A DNA stretch of 64,000 bases from Acidaminococcus sp. (GCA_022482815.1 JAKVOM010000001.1:310001-374000), one strand, 5' to 3'; shown: positions 28,523-38,693, counted from the stretch's first letter. The notes: a model not told the origin generated them from the sequence alone. Numbers and translations are program-made.

Positions 28523-31026
28523 ATTTTTTCTATATAAAAGATTGCCCTTTATTCGATGAATGGGTAGATCAAGTAAGATTGGACATCCAGAACTATTTCA
28601 TAGATTGCGTTCACGAAAAATTAAAATCGATAAATACTAAAGATAATGCAGAAGATTTCAATAGAATTGGAAATTTACTAATTGATTACAAGATTTTCGA
28701 TGATGAAGTAATGAAACAACTCCTAGAGCACATTATGAACGCAGGATACCCTGCCACAGCTAAAAAACTCCTTAATAATTACAAAAAAATGATAGAAGAG
28801 GAATACGAAGATGAGCCCGATGGTCGACTATCAGCTATAGTTAATGAAAAAAGCCTATTAAGAATAAACCGAAGAGAACAAAATAGTAAATTTCACCTCC
28901 CTGTATCCTTTTTTTGCAGAGATAATGAGATTTCTTTGATTACGGATGACTTTCGCAATTTTATGGATGGAAATAACTATTCATCATTATTAATCACCGG
29001 AGAAGCGGGGGTCGGAAAATCAGCACTTCTCTACCAAGTCAGCAGCGCCATTAATCCAAAATCAGCTGTCGTCCTCAGATATCAATGTGTCCAATCTGAA
29101 GTTGATTTATATTTACGTCCTTGGAGTGATTTATTAGCTCAAATAGAATTATTTATTCTCAATAAAACAACAGAAATCACGCATAAGTCAACAGATATTA
29201 ATATTCCATCCTCGCTTTTTGCCACTCAGTTTGAGCAAAATATTAAGATTGCATTTGACAGGCTTCGTGAATTCATAGGAGACAGCAAAAAAATCATTCT
29301 GGTTATTGATGATATTCAATGGATGGATTACGCTAGTATACGCTTATTGGCGAATATCATAACATGGGGAAAGAATAATTGCCTTTTGGCAATTTTAGCA
29401 GCCCGAAATGAGTTATCCAGTGAAAGTAATAAAATAATAAATTCATTATATAAACGAGATCTTTTAACGGAGATACCTTTGAGTCGATTTACATATGAAG
29501 AGAGCAAAAAAATCATCGCTACCTATCATCCAGCTCTCGCCAAAGAGAAAAAAAACGTGGATTCTATTTATGACAATACTGCTGGCAATGCCCTTTTTCT
29601 CCTAGAATTCTTAAAAGACTACAATCCAGATAACCCTAATCCAGGTCTTACACGTAAGACCGTAATTATGATACAAAATCGTCTTTTAGAATTGACTACT
29701 GAAGAGCAAAATATTCTGAATATTATTTCTTTATTTCCCCGTTTTGCTACGTTGAGAGATCTACAGATTTTTGATCATAGGTCCTTGAATTTAATTTTAA
29801 TGGATATAGAGCATTTATTGTATTGTCAATTAATTTGTTTCAATAATACTTATTTCAATAACGGCTACGCATTCTCTCACCAACTTATCAGGAACTATAT
29901 TTATAATCAATTACTTCCAGACAAAAAAATTATAATGCATTCAATTATAGCTGAAGAATATGAAAAAGATTATAGTACAAACCATGCGAGTCGCCTGCTG
30001 CCTAGTTTAATACATCACTTTACTGGCGCAAACAACCTCTATAAAGCATATAATTACCAGCTCGAATACTTCTACAACATATTTACAATTCAGAATGAAA
30101 TATATCCTTCAACGCTAAATACAGAGAGTTGTGCTTCTATTCGTCTACAGCCTCTCTCATCCTCTGATGCTCTTATTTCTTTAGCAAAAAAAATTCGGGC
30201 TCTGGATGCGTCAGTACCAGATGCTGATTTGTTAAAAATGAAAGTCGAATTTTTAATAGGTCGCTACGATTTATATTCCGGATCTTTTGACCACGGTCTA
30301 AAAAATATTAGTAACAGTATTTCTATAGCGCTTCAGCGAAAAGATAGCGAGTACCTACTTAAGAATTATTTACAAATGATTTTTCACGCTATTCAGGTCA
30401 ATAATCTAAAAATGTTTAATGATTATCTCACTTTATGCGAAGAACTTATACAAACCAATACATATGATAAAGCTATTATCTTTACAATCAAGAGATTAAG
30501 GGGTTTATTTTTGATGAAAAATTATAGGTATAAAGAGGCAGAAGAAATTTTCGTTCAAATAACAACCTCCCTCTCCGAGGAAGATATTGATGAAGATAAT
30601 ACTAATATTGCTCTTGCTGCATGTTCAAATTACATAGGGGAATGCAAGCAGATGACCGATCAACCAAAGGCTGCCCTTTCATATTTTTTTAAAGCTATAG
30701 AATATACAAAAAATGAGCCTTCCTTTAGTGGCGTTGCCATATTTTTATTGAACGTCGGCCAACTTTATTACAGAGAAAATGACTTTCCGAGAGCTGAAAA
30801 ATATATTGACAAGGCTTTGGAATATACTGATAAGACAGATGCTCTTTGGGGTAAAGCAAAAGCAAATGCCTATAAAGCTCTCCTGGAAATTCAGCAAGAA
30901 CACTGGGATAGTGCAAGGAAATTTTATGATAGGGCTTCTAGTTTTGCCAACATAGGAAAAAATCCTCTAACACTTACATTGCTTGAGGAAGTGAATAAAA
31001 AACTACAAACACATCAAGCAAGCTAG
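28513..31026 (+). pseudogene. SARP/STAND regulator, BTAD-ATPase-TPR part (interrupted by IS)
   Basis: An 837-codon frame of which codons from 28523 on are native and the first few come from the IS right end. It carries the rest of the bacterial transcriptional activation domain (about 1-110), a STAND-type ATPase with Walker A GEAGVGKS at 163-170 and Walker B ILVIDDIQWMD near 260, and a C-terminal TPR-like helical array. This matches large signal-transducing ATPase regulators of the MalT/LAL kind. Without the N-terminal DNA-binding domain on the other side of the IS it cannot act as the original regulator. A GTG at 28513 could allow translation. Confidence 0.88.
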
Positions 31027-31238
31027 ATTGGCATTATTCGATATTTTCTCGACGCAACATCGCCGATAGTTTCATATACTCATTGTAAGAGACTCCTAAT
31101 GTAGGAATTAATTAAGCTTGAAGGTCAGATTAAACACTTGCCACGAGTACAGAGGTAAACCAAAATACGACCTGTTAAACTTTTTTGATTCTAAGTCGAG
31201 TGAACAATACGGTTGGAATGAAATGGAGGCGATATTTT

Positions 31239-32543
31239 ATGCTGTCGATTATCACCAATCCAATAACAATATCTGTTATTGTTATGTGTGCCTTATGTTT
31301 ATTAAAACTTAATGTTATACTCTCCCTTTTGGTCGCTGCAATAGTCGGAGGACTAACTGCTGGACAAGGGATAGACACAATTATGAAAACCTTGCTTGCA
31401 GGATTCAATAGTAATGCAGAGAATTCCCTCGCATATTTACTTTTAGGAACTTTTGCAGCAGCGCTTGAATTTACTGGCCTAGCAGCACTATTGGCGAAGA
31501 AAGTTACTGTTGCAGTTAAGGGAAGCCGTGCAGCCCTCTTAGCGACACTTTGCATATGCGCATGCATTTCTGGAACGTTAATTACAGTTCATATTGCGTT
31601 CATTCCGATTTTGGTGCCGCCACTTTTGCACCTTATGAACGAATTACGAATTGATAGACGAGCTGCTGCCACAGCGTTAGGCTTCGGTTTAAAAGCGATG
31701 TATATCACAATACCAATTGGCTACGGCATCATTTTCCACAGCATTATTGCCAGCAATATGACGGAAAATGGTTGGCCAATTGCTATGAGCGATGTTTGGA
31801 AACACAATTGGATTCTTGGAATCGGAATGTTAGCAGGACTTTTCATTTCTCAATATGTGTATAGAAAACCTCGTGACTATAAAGATATTGATATTGAACT
31901 CGATCACACATATGATAACTTGAAAATGGGCCATGCTCAGTGGGTGTCGTTGGTAGCAGTTGTTGTTACGGTCGTCGCCCAATTATGGACCGGTATGATG
32001 CCTTACGGCGCATTAGCAGGCATTTTCGTACTTATCGTCGGAGGAGCAATCAAACTGGATAAGACTGACTTTATAACTTCCGAGGGTATAAAATTGATGG
32101 GTATGATTGCCTTTATTATGTTGATTGCCGGCGGATATGCAGGAGTTATTAAATCAACTGGAGCTGTAAAGACTCTGATTGAAGACACCTTGGCCATATT
32201 AGGTACAAATAAGGCCGTAATTGCAATTGTGCTCATTCTCATTGGCCTGGTTATTACCATGGGTATTGGCACATCCTTTGGTACAGTTCCGGTAATTGCT
32301 CTACTTTATGTGCCGCTGATGCAGAAAACCGGCTTCAGTTTAGGAGCTTGCTGCTGCCTGATTGCGTGTGCAGCCGCATTGGGAGATGCGGGATCCCCTG
32401 CATCAGACACAACTTTAGGTCCAACAGCAGGACTTAACGCAGATGGTCAGCATGACCATATTAGAGATACCTGCATTCCGCAATTTCTTTGCTATAACAT
32501 TCCGCTGGCAATTGCAGGATTTATCGGTGCTTTGGTCCTATAG
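31239..32543 (+). CDS. NhaC-like antiporter-family transporter, probable histidine permease
   Basis: A 434-residue membrane protein with about 11-12 hydrophobic segments of the Na+/H+ antiporter (NhaC-like) family that includes YuiF. Motifs include GTLITVHIAFIPILVPPLL near 130, GIGTSFGTVPVIALL near 360 and DAGSPASDTTLGPTAGLNAD near 400. YuiF-type members are associated with histidine uptake, and this gene lies 98 bp before hutH, so histidine import is likely. The ATG at 31239 is chosen because GGAGG lies 9 nt upstream; the longer frame from 31185 lacks such a site and its extra residues are not membrane-like. Confidence 0.8.
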   Translation: MLSIITNPITISVIVMCALCLLKLNVILSLLVAAIVGGLTAGQGIDTIMKTLLAGFNSNAENSLAYLLLGTFAAALEFTGLAALLAKKVTVAVKGSRAALLATLCICACISGTLITVHIAFIPILVPPLLHLMNELRIDRRAAATALGFGLKAMYITIPIGYGIIFHSIIASNMTENGWPIAMSDVWKHNWILGIGMLAGLFISQYVYRKPRDYKDIDIELDHTYDNLKMGHAQWVSLVAVVVTVVAQLWTGMMPYGALAGIFVLIVGGAIKLDKTDFITSEGIKLMGMIAFIMLIAGGYAGVIKSTGAVKTLIEDTLAILGTNKAVIAIVLILIGLVITMGIGTSFGTVPVIALLYVPLMQKTGFSLGACCCLIACAAALGDAGSPASDTTLGPTAGLNADGQHDHIRDTCIPQFLCYNIPLAIAGFIGALVL

Positions 32544-32641
32544 ATTTCCGCTGTAGATATGAGCTATCGCATTAAGTTATCTCACTGCTCTGTTTTACTA
32601 ACCTCACTTTGTTATAAGCAAGAAAGGAGAGTCACTTCCCT

Positions 32642-34180
32642 ATGGATAAAATTATACGTGTCGACGGAGAACACCTCACAATAGAGGATGTAGTTGATGT
32701 TGCAAGAAACTATGCACATGTAGAATTAACACCGGCAGCAAAAGAAAAAATTACTTCTTCCCGCCTAACCGTAGAAAAAGCAATGGCTAAAAATGAACCT
32801 ATCTACGGACTTAATACGGGTTTTGGCAAGTTTGAAAACGTCGCAATTGATGATTCTCAATTGAATGAATTACAGCTACGCCTTATTCTTGCAGATTGTG
32901 TTGGTGTCGGAGATCCATTTCCAACCGAAGTTGTCCGCGCTATCATGCTGTTAAGGGTGAATGCGCTGGCAAAAGGATATTCTGGCATTAGATTATCGAC
33001 TGTAGAAACACTTGTCAGCATGATAAACAAGAGAGTTCATCCTGTAATCCCGGAAAAGGGTTCTGTAGGATCTAGCGGGGACCTGTGTCCTCTTGCCCAT
33101 ATGGTAATGCCACTTATCGGTGAAGGCGAGGCTGAATTCAAAGGTGAAATCGTTTCGGGTTTAGATGCCATGAATAAGGCAGGTATAACTCCCGTCAAAT
33201 TAACAGCTAAAGAAGGTCTAGCCTTAATTAACGGAACTTGTGCAATGATGGGCGTAGCAGCTATCGCAGTATATGATGCTTACAATGTCGTAAAAACCGC
33301 CGATATCATATCAGCACTTACTTGTGAAGCTCTTACCGGCATATCAGATCCCTACGATGAACGAATCCATAAGGCTAGACCCCACAGCGGACAGATTGAC
33401 GTTGCATACAATCTTAGAAAGCTATTACATGGTAGCAAATTAACCACTCGGCAAGGAGAAAAAAGAGTACAGGACGCTTATACCTTACGATGCATTCCTC
33501 AAATCCATGGAGCAAGTCGTCTAGCTTTAGACTACGTACGAAGCGTAATTACTACCGAAATTAATTCTGCTACTGATAATCCTCTTATTTTTACCGATAA
33601 TGGTGATATCATCTCTGGCGGAAATTTCCACGGTCAACCAGTAGCAATTGCGATGGATACTTTGGGAATTGCTATGGCTGAGATAGCCGATGTGTCAGAA
33701 AGAAGAATCGAGCGCCTGGTTAATCCAGCTTTAAGTAACGGATTACCAGCCTTCTTGGTTGCAAACGGTGGCCTAAATTGTGGATTTATGGTTCCGCAGT
33801 ACTGTGCTGCAGCTTTGGTCTCAGAAAATAAAATATTGGCGCATCCTGCTAGCGTAGATTCCATTCCAACATCTGCAAACCAAGAAGATCACGTAAGTTT
33901 CGGAACAATAGCTGCAAGAAAGGCCCGCCAGATAATAGAGCACGCATTCCATGTACTTTCTATTGAGTTTATCTGCGCTGCACAAGGAATCGATTTACGT
34001 GAAAATGGAGTTTCATTATTAAGTGACCCTGGTAAATTTAGCTACAATTACTTAAGAAAAGATGTTTCCTACATGAAAGATGATAGAGCAATCTATCCAG
34101 ATATGGAAAAATCCTATAAACTCATTTACCACGGAGATTTGGTGAAATTAATAGAAAATTCCATTGGGAAATTACATTAA
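32642..34180 (+). CDS. hutH: Histidine ammonia-lyase
   Basis: Removes ammonia from L-histidine to give urocanate, the first step of the pathway. The 512-residue protein has YGLNTGFG (Tyr55) and the full family length. The MIO cofactor site reads GSVGSSGDLCPLAHM, so the self-cyclising tripeptide at 144-146 is Ser-Ser-Gly, not the usual Ala-Ser-Gly. Downstream blocks DNPLIF, GNFHGQPVAIAMD and NQEDHVSFG are typical of HutH. It follows the putative permease and is separated from the other hut genes by the interrupted regulator. AAAGGAG is upstream of the start. No terminator is obvious before the adjacent IS1182-type element. Confidence 0.95.
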   Translation: MDKIIRVDGEHLTIEDVVDVARNYAHVELTPAAKEKITSSRLTVEKAMAKNEPIYGLNTGFGKFENVAIDDSQLNELQLRLILADCVGVGDPFPTEVVRAIMLLRVNALAKGYSGIRLSTVETLVSMINKRVHPVIPEKGSVGSSGDLCPLAHMVMPLIGEGEAEFKGEIVSGLDAMNKAGITPVKLTAKEGLALINGTCAMMGVAAIAVYDAYNVVKTADIISALTCEALTGISDPYDERIHKARPHSGQIDVAYNLRKLLHGSKLTTRQGEKRVQDAYTLRCIPQIHGASRLALDYVRSVITTEINSATDNPLIFTDNGDIISGGNFHGQPVAIAMDTLGIAMAEIADVSERRIERLVNPALSNGLPAFLVANGGLNCGFMVPQYCAAALVSENKILAHPASVDSIPTSANQEDHVSFGTIAARKARQIIEHAFHVLSIEFICAAQGIDLRENGVSLLSDPGKFSYNYLRKDVSYMKDDRAIYPDMEKSYKLIYHGDLVKLIENSIGKLH

Positions 34181-34375
34181 TCCAAACTGTGGGGAAAATA
34201 TGGGGAAGTAAAAACAATCTCGTATTTTCTTCTTGCAGTATTATAAATTTCCCTCAGACTTTTCGCGATTTTGCAAAAGGGGCTGTCGCAAGTGACCGAT
34301 TTTTAATCCCTGAAATAACTTGCTAAAGGCCCCAATTTGCCTTACTTTTTAGTTGGATATGTTTTGAGATGAAAA

Positions 34376-34422
34376 AAGGGCGCACGAAATTAAGCAACCC
34401 TAAGTTGCTTTTTTTCGAGCGC
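34376..34422 (-). terminator. Transposase terminator inside the IS1182-type element
   Basis: An imperfect hairpin with core AAGCAA/TTGCTT and flanking CGAAA/TTTCG pairs, followed on the minus strand by a T-run. It lies just after the transposase stop at 34437. Confidence 0.65.
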
Positions 34423-34436
34423 TCTTTTTGTATCTT

Positions 34437-36065
34437 TTAGGCCTCTTTTTTCAGCGGATATAAGTGCAAATCCTCTTTGCCGTCTTGAACTTTGTGATGG
34501 ACCTTCAGGACATTCCGTGCCATGGCACATATTCCCACTGTTACCAGGGCATTTCCTTTGCCTCGGGTTTCTAATCTTCTGACGTTTAATGAATCCTTGA
34601 GATCCGCAAAGGCTCCTTCTGCCTGTATACTGCGGTTCATCCTCAGTTCCTTACCATATTCGGAAGTAATGTTCTTCAGGGATTCTGCCCTCAATGCAGC
34701 AAAATTCTTCGAGACCACTAATTTCTTGTTTCTTTTCTCCATAGGTGTCCTGCAATTGTTCCCATGGATGCACTGTTCCTTGTAGGGACAACCGCTGCAG
34801 TCCTTACATTCGTAATATGTTTTCTCTGACACATATCCCGACCGGTTCTTTACCTGGGTTACTTTGCTGACTTTCAGCAGTCTCCTACCTTTACAGATAT
34901 ACATGTCTTGATCAGGCAAATATGTCATGTTTTCTGCTTTGCCGATGTCGTTCTTATACTTTTTCCTCTTGCTTCTTTCATAATTGTTAGGCTTGATATA
35001 TGAAGTATACTGATTCTTCTTCAGCCAGACCAAGTTCTCTTCGCTTTCATAGCCTGCATCGGCTACAATGTTTGCAAATTTCTGACCGAAGTGGGCTTCA
35101 AATCCTTCAAGAAAAGGAATGAGTGTCCGCATATCTGTGGGATGTGCACTCACATCTGCAAACAAGGTAAAACCGGAATTGTTTGCATATTGGACATTGT
35201 ATCCCGGCTTTAAGGCGCCATTAAGCATGGCATCTTCTTTCATCCTCATAAAGGTAGCATCCGGGTCTGTTTTGGCAAAGCTGTTCCGTTCCCCACAGAT
35301 GTGAAGCTGCTTCGTATACACCTTAAGCCGTTTGAGATAGTTAGCTAAAATCTCATAGTACTTCTGTAGAATGGTCTTTCTTTTCCCACATCCGTGAACA
35401 AACTCGATTCCCTCAGCCCGCTTTATGACAAGCAGTTTTTTTAGGAGCTTCTTTAAATGACGGATGTGGAAAGTGTTTCCGTAACAGACCTTGATTCCGA
35501 AACGTTCCTCGATTTCGGGAACCAGTTGCTCCAGTTTCTCTATGAGTTTGTTCTGGCTGCCTAAGACTCTGTTTTTCCAAACAAATTTGTACTTGTTTGC
35601 CACAGATTCAATTTTTGTCCCATCGATGAACAGGCTATCCAGAGTGATGAAACCGCGAGCCAGCAGCCATTTATCCATCTGAATCATGAGTTTCTTGATA
35701 CATGGTTTTAGATGGAGGGAACAAAATCTTGCAATGGTTGCATTATCCGGAGCTTTTTTCCCATCTAAGAGAAACATGAAATGAGTGTCTCTTTTACAGG
35801 ATTGCTCTATCTTACGCGAACCACGAATTCCTTCCATACATGCATAAATGACGATTTCCAGCAGCTGAATTGGTGACGTTAATTTATTCTCGACATGAGA
35901 ATACGTGTCATACAATGCCTTTACATCCATCCCTTCTACCATGGCACGCACCAAGCGAACAGGATCGTCATTAGGGATTTGTACTTCAAAATTTAGAGGA
36001 AGAAAAAGTTGATAAGAACTACCAATTTTTGTATAATCCTTTTGTGTAGGTTTGTTTTTTTGCAT
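34437..36065 (-). CDS. IS1182-family transposase
   Basis: A 542-residue transposase with the N-terminal DUF772-type domain (NDDPVRLVRAMVEGMD, IQLLEIVIYACMEGIRGSRKIE), the first catalytic region at SLFIDGTKIE (about 168-177) and the second at NIVADAGYESEENLVWL (about 340). A cysteine-rich segment, ECKDCSGCPYKEQC, lies near 435. A C-terminal Glu is found in QAEGAFADLKD. It appears full length. Confidence 0.93.
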   Translation of the reverse strand: MQKNKPTQKDYTKIGSSYQLFLPLNFEVQIPNDDPVRLVRAMVEGMDVKALYDTYSHVENKLTSPIQLLEIVIYACMEGIRGSRKIEQSCKRDTHFMFLLDGKKAPDNATIARFCSLHLKPCIKKLMIQMDKWLLARGFITLDSLFIDGTKIESVANKYKFVWKNRVLGSQNKLIEKLEQLVPEIEERFGIKVCYGNTFHIRHLKKLLKKLLVIKRAEGIEFVHGCGKRKTILQKYYEILANYLKRLKVYTKQLHICGERNSFAKTDPDATFMRMKEDAMLNGALKPGYNVQYANNSGFTLFADVSAHPTDMRTLIPFLEGFEAHFGQKFANIVADAGYESEENLVWLKKNQYTSYIKPNNYERSKRKKYKNDIGKAENMTYLPDQDMYICKGRRLLKVSKVTQVKNRSGYVSEKTYYECKDCSGCPYKEQCIHGNNCRTPMEKRNKKLVVSKNFAALRAESLKNITSEYGKELRMNRSIQAEGAFADLKDSLNVRRLETRGKGNALVTVGICAMARNVLKVHHKVQDGKEDLHLYPLKKEA

Positions 36066-36080
36066 ATTTAAATTCTACAC

Positions 36081-36115
36081 CAAGGCGCGGTCTCATTCAA
36101 TGAGGCCGCGCCTTG
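36081..36115. other. GC-rich hairpin upstream of the IS1182-type transposase
   Basis: A 17-bp stem with one mismatch (CAAGGCGCGG to CCGCGCCTTG) placed between the element end and the transposase start. Such hairpins often block outside transcription from entering a transposase gene. Confidence 0.65.
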
Positions 36116-36300
36116 CTTTTGATACAAAAGAGGCCGTCGCAAAATGCGACAGCCCCTTTTCAACTTTCACAAGTTATACCTGAAAATCAAGAATTTAATT
36201 ATTTTTTATCTGATTCTGCGACTCTTACATTTATTATTAATTTTATAATGTAACAGCCATTTTAGTTAAGCCAAAGGCAGAGCTATGCTATCTACCATCA

Positions 36301-36352
36301 GTCATAAGGGCTGTGAAACAATGAATAATCATTGCTTCACAGCCCTTATGAC
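36301..36352. terminator. Terminator after the LysR gene, GGCTGTGAA class
   Basis: A 24-bp stem with one mismatch starting GTCATAAGGGCTGTGAAACA and ending GACTTTTT. It lies immediately after the minus-strand LysR gene, near the end of a short AT-rich gap that holds nothing else. Confidence 0.8.
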
Positions 36353-36356
36353 TTTT

Positions 36357-37307
36357 TCAAAACACCCCCACCGTATCTTTCATCAGGTCTTCCAAAAGCG
36401 CATCGATGAGCGGGTTTGTACGGTGCGTCATATAGGTCAGATAGATATCCCGCATGGCCAGCTCGCTGTCTATCTGGTAAAAGCAGACCGAACTTGTCGG
36501 GGACACAGACTCCGGAATAGCGGACCGCAGGAAGGCAATGCCTCTGCCTTCGCAGACCAGGTAATATGCAGTCATCATCTGTGTCACATACATTTCGACC
36601 TGCGGTTCAAAGCCTGCTTCCCGACACATGGCCTGGCTCCGGTCGTGACTGTCGTTGCCTTCTTTCAGAAATAAAAAAGAAGCCTTGGCAAATTTTTTCA
36701 GCGGCACGCGCGGTTTGGCGCAGCCCGGCTGCCGACGTTTCAGGAATGAAGCAAAGTCGTAGCAGTACGGACGCAGTTTTTTATTGATGGGATCAGTCGC
36801 CGGCACCGCCATGACGAGTTCCTCGCTTCTCCATGGCTGAGACTCCAGATCGGGCGAATCAGTTTTTTCTGCTTCCAGGATCAAATCGATTTCTCCTGTC
36901 ATCAATTTATGAGTCAGTCCTTCCGGTTCACCTTCCGTAAAGGTAAAAGTCACGTCCGGATGCTGCCCCTGAAAGTCTTCCATCAGTCTCGGCAGCACAT
37001 AGGTGCAAAAAAACATGGAACTCCCTATATGGATTTCCTTGTGGCCATGTTGCCTCAGCTCCTTAAAATGGTTTTCCAAATCTTTCTCGAGCTGCATAAT
37101 TTGTTCAATTTTTTCAATATAGTATTTTCCTTCCGGCGTCAGTGACACCGGTTTGCTGCTCCGGTCAAAAATCGGGACCCCGATACGTTCTTCTTCTTTC
37201 TTCACGACGGCACTGAGCCAGGGCTGGGAAATGAATAACTTTTGTGCCGCTTTGGAAAAGCCTTTTTCCTTATATACCGCGTACACATATTCTTTATAAT
37301 CTGCCAT
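36357..37307 (-). CDS. LysR-family transcriptional regulator
   Basis: A 316-residue regulator with an N-terminal winged helix (EKGFSKAAQKLFISQPWLSAVVKKEE) and a LysR substrate-binding domain from about residue 90 (HKEIHIGSSMFFCTYVLPRL). It is divergent from the aminotransferase-FAH-SDR unit at 37482, separated by 174 bp, and is therefore its likely regulator. The ATG at 37307 has AGGAGG 5 nt upstream; a GTG at 37310 is less well spaced. The inducer is unknown. Confidence 0.92.
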   Translation of the reverse strand: MADYKEYVYAVYKEKGFSKAAQKLFISQPWLSAVVKKEEERIGVPIFDRSSKPVSLTPEGKYYIEKIEQIMQLEKDLENHFKELRQHGHKEIHIGSSMFFCTYVLPRLMEDFQGQHPDVTFTFTEGEPEGLTHKLMTGEIDLILEAEKTDSPDLESQPWRSEELVMAVPATDPINKKLRPYCYDFASFLKRRQPGCAKPRVPLKKFAKASFLFLKEGNDSHDRSQAMCREAGFEPQVEMYVTQMMTAYYLVCEGRGIAFLRSAIPESVSPTSSVCFYQIDSELAMRDIYLTYMTHRTNPLIDALLEDLMKDTVGVF

Positions 37308-37481
37308 CACGGCCTCCTATAGGTAAAACCATATAATGATTTCATATTTTACGTCTTTTACTTTTTGCCGGTTTCTATTTAAAATTATATCATAAAGGAA
37401 AAGGGGACAATCGTTTTAAGGACTGTCCAACTTCGTATGAATCTTCCAATTTATGGAATTGTCAGAAAGGAGATCATATCA

Positions 37482-38657
37482 ATGCAAGTTGCAGAGAGAA
37501 TGAATCAACTGGTTCCTTCCGGTATCCGGAAAGTCAACGAAAAAGCGCTCGCCATGGAGCGCGCCGGTGAAAAGGTCATCCATTTTGAAATCGGGCGCCC
37601 CGATTTTGATACGCCGGCCTATATTAAAGAGTCCGCCATCCAGGCCATCCGTGACGGCAAAGTCCACTACACTTCGAACTATGGTCTGATGGAACTGCGC
37701 CAGGCCATTGCCGACAAGCTGAAAAAACAAAACAACATTCCTTATAAAGCAGAAGAAATCCTGGTTACGGCCGGTCTTTCCGAAGGCGTTATGGCTGTAT
37801 TGGAAGCCGTGCTTAATCCGGGCGACGAAATTCTCGTTCCGAATCCGGTCTGGCTGAACTACATCAACGTACCGAAACTGCTCGGTGCCGTTCCTGTACT
37901 GTACGACCTGACCGAAGAGACGGGATTCCAGATTGACCTTGACACGCTGGAAAGCAAGATTACGCCCAAGACAAAGGCTGTCGTTATCGTCACTCCGACG
38001 AACCCGACGGGCGGCGTATTGAGCAAAGATACCCTGCAAAAACTGGCTGACATCTGCATCAAGCATGACCTCATGGTCATTTCCGATGAAGTCTATGAAC
38101 GCATTGTTTACGACGGAGTAAAAGCTGTCAGCATTGCTTCCCTGCCGGGCATGAAGGAACGCACCTTCACAATGAACGGTTTCTCCAAGGCCTACGCTAT
38201 GGACGGCTGGCGTCTCGGCTACGTAGCGGCACCGGAAGAATGGATCAAGGTGCTGAATAAATTCCATCAGCACTGCGCTACCTGCGCCAACCACATGACC
38301 CAGATTGCCGGTATCACGGCTCTCCGCGACGAAAAAGACGAAGTCGAGGAAATGGTCGCTGAATATAAGCGCCGCCGCGACTACGCCGTCAAGGCCATCA
38401 ACGCTATCCCCGGCCTTTCCTGCACGCTGCCGAAAGGTGCTTTCTATATCTTCATCAACTGCAAGAAGATTCCGATGGACTGCGAAAAACTGGCAGCCTG
38501 GCTGCTGGAAAATGCCAAGATTGCCCTGGTTCCGGGCAACGTCTTCGGTCCTGGCGGAGAAGGCTACATCCGTATGTCCTTTGCCACCAACTATGATGAT
38601 GTCGTAGAAGGCTGCCGCCGTCTGGCTGCCGGAATTGCCAAACTGCAGGCAAAATAA
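37482..38657 (+). CDS. PLP-dependent class I/II aminotransferase
   Basis: A 391-residue fold-type I aminotransferase with TPTNPTG (Asn174), SDEVYE (Asp202, Tyr205), the PLP lysine Lys236 in NGFSKAYAMDGWRLGY and Arg244. The aspartate/aromatic aminotransferase subgroup I gamma is the nearest group. It would convert an amino acid to its 2-oxoacid using 2-oxoglutarate. It is the first gene of a three-gene unit with an FAH-family hydrolase and an SDR. The ATG at 37482 follows AAGGAG; the longer frame from 37437 has no ribosome site. Codon use is GC-rich compared with the neighbouring hut island. Substrate is unknown. Confidence 0.9.
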   Translation: MQVAERMNQLVPSGIRKVNEKALAMERAGEKVIHFEIGRPDFDTPAYIKESAIQAIRDGKVHYTSNYGLMELRQAIADKLKKQNNIPYKAEEILVTAGLSEGVMAVLEAVLNPGDEILVPNPVWLNYINVPKLLGAVPVLYDLTEETGFQIDLDTLESKITPKTKAVVIVTPTNPTGGVLSKDTLQKLADICIKHDLMVISDEVYERIVYDGVKAVSIASLPGMKERTFTMNGFSKAYAMDGWRLGYVAAPEEWIKVLNKFHQHCATCANHMTQIAGITALRDEKDEVEEMVAEYKRRRDYAVKAINAIPGLSCTLPKGAFYIFINCKKIPMDCEKLAAWLLENAKIALVPGNVFGPGGEGYIRMSFATNYDDVVEGCRRLAAGIAKLQAK

Positions 38658-38693
38658 CAATCGATAAAGCAACTTTTTGAGGAGGTTTGCATC

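Larger units (their letters stand above)
34275..36150 (-). mobile_element. IS1182-family insertion sequence
   Basis: A roughly 1.88-kb element bounded by a 16-bp perfect inverted repeat AAAAGGGGCTGTCGCA (34275-34290) and its complement (36135-36150). The conserved end is probably GGGGCTGTC, so the four outer A/T bases may be target sequence. It sits 94 bp after hutH and encodes one transposase on the minus strand. Confidence 0.88.

Noticed and set aside
34180-34275. Terminator for hutH
   Set aside because: No stem with a T-run was found; the strong hairpin further on belongs to the IS1182-type element.
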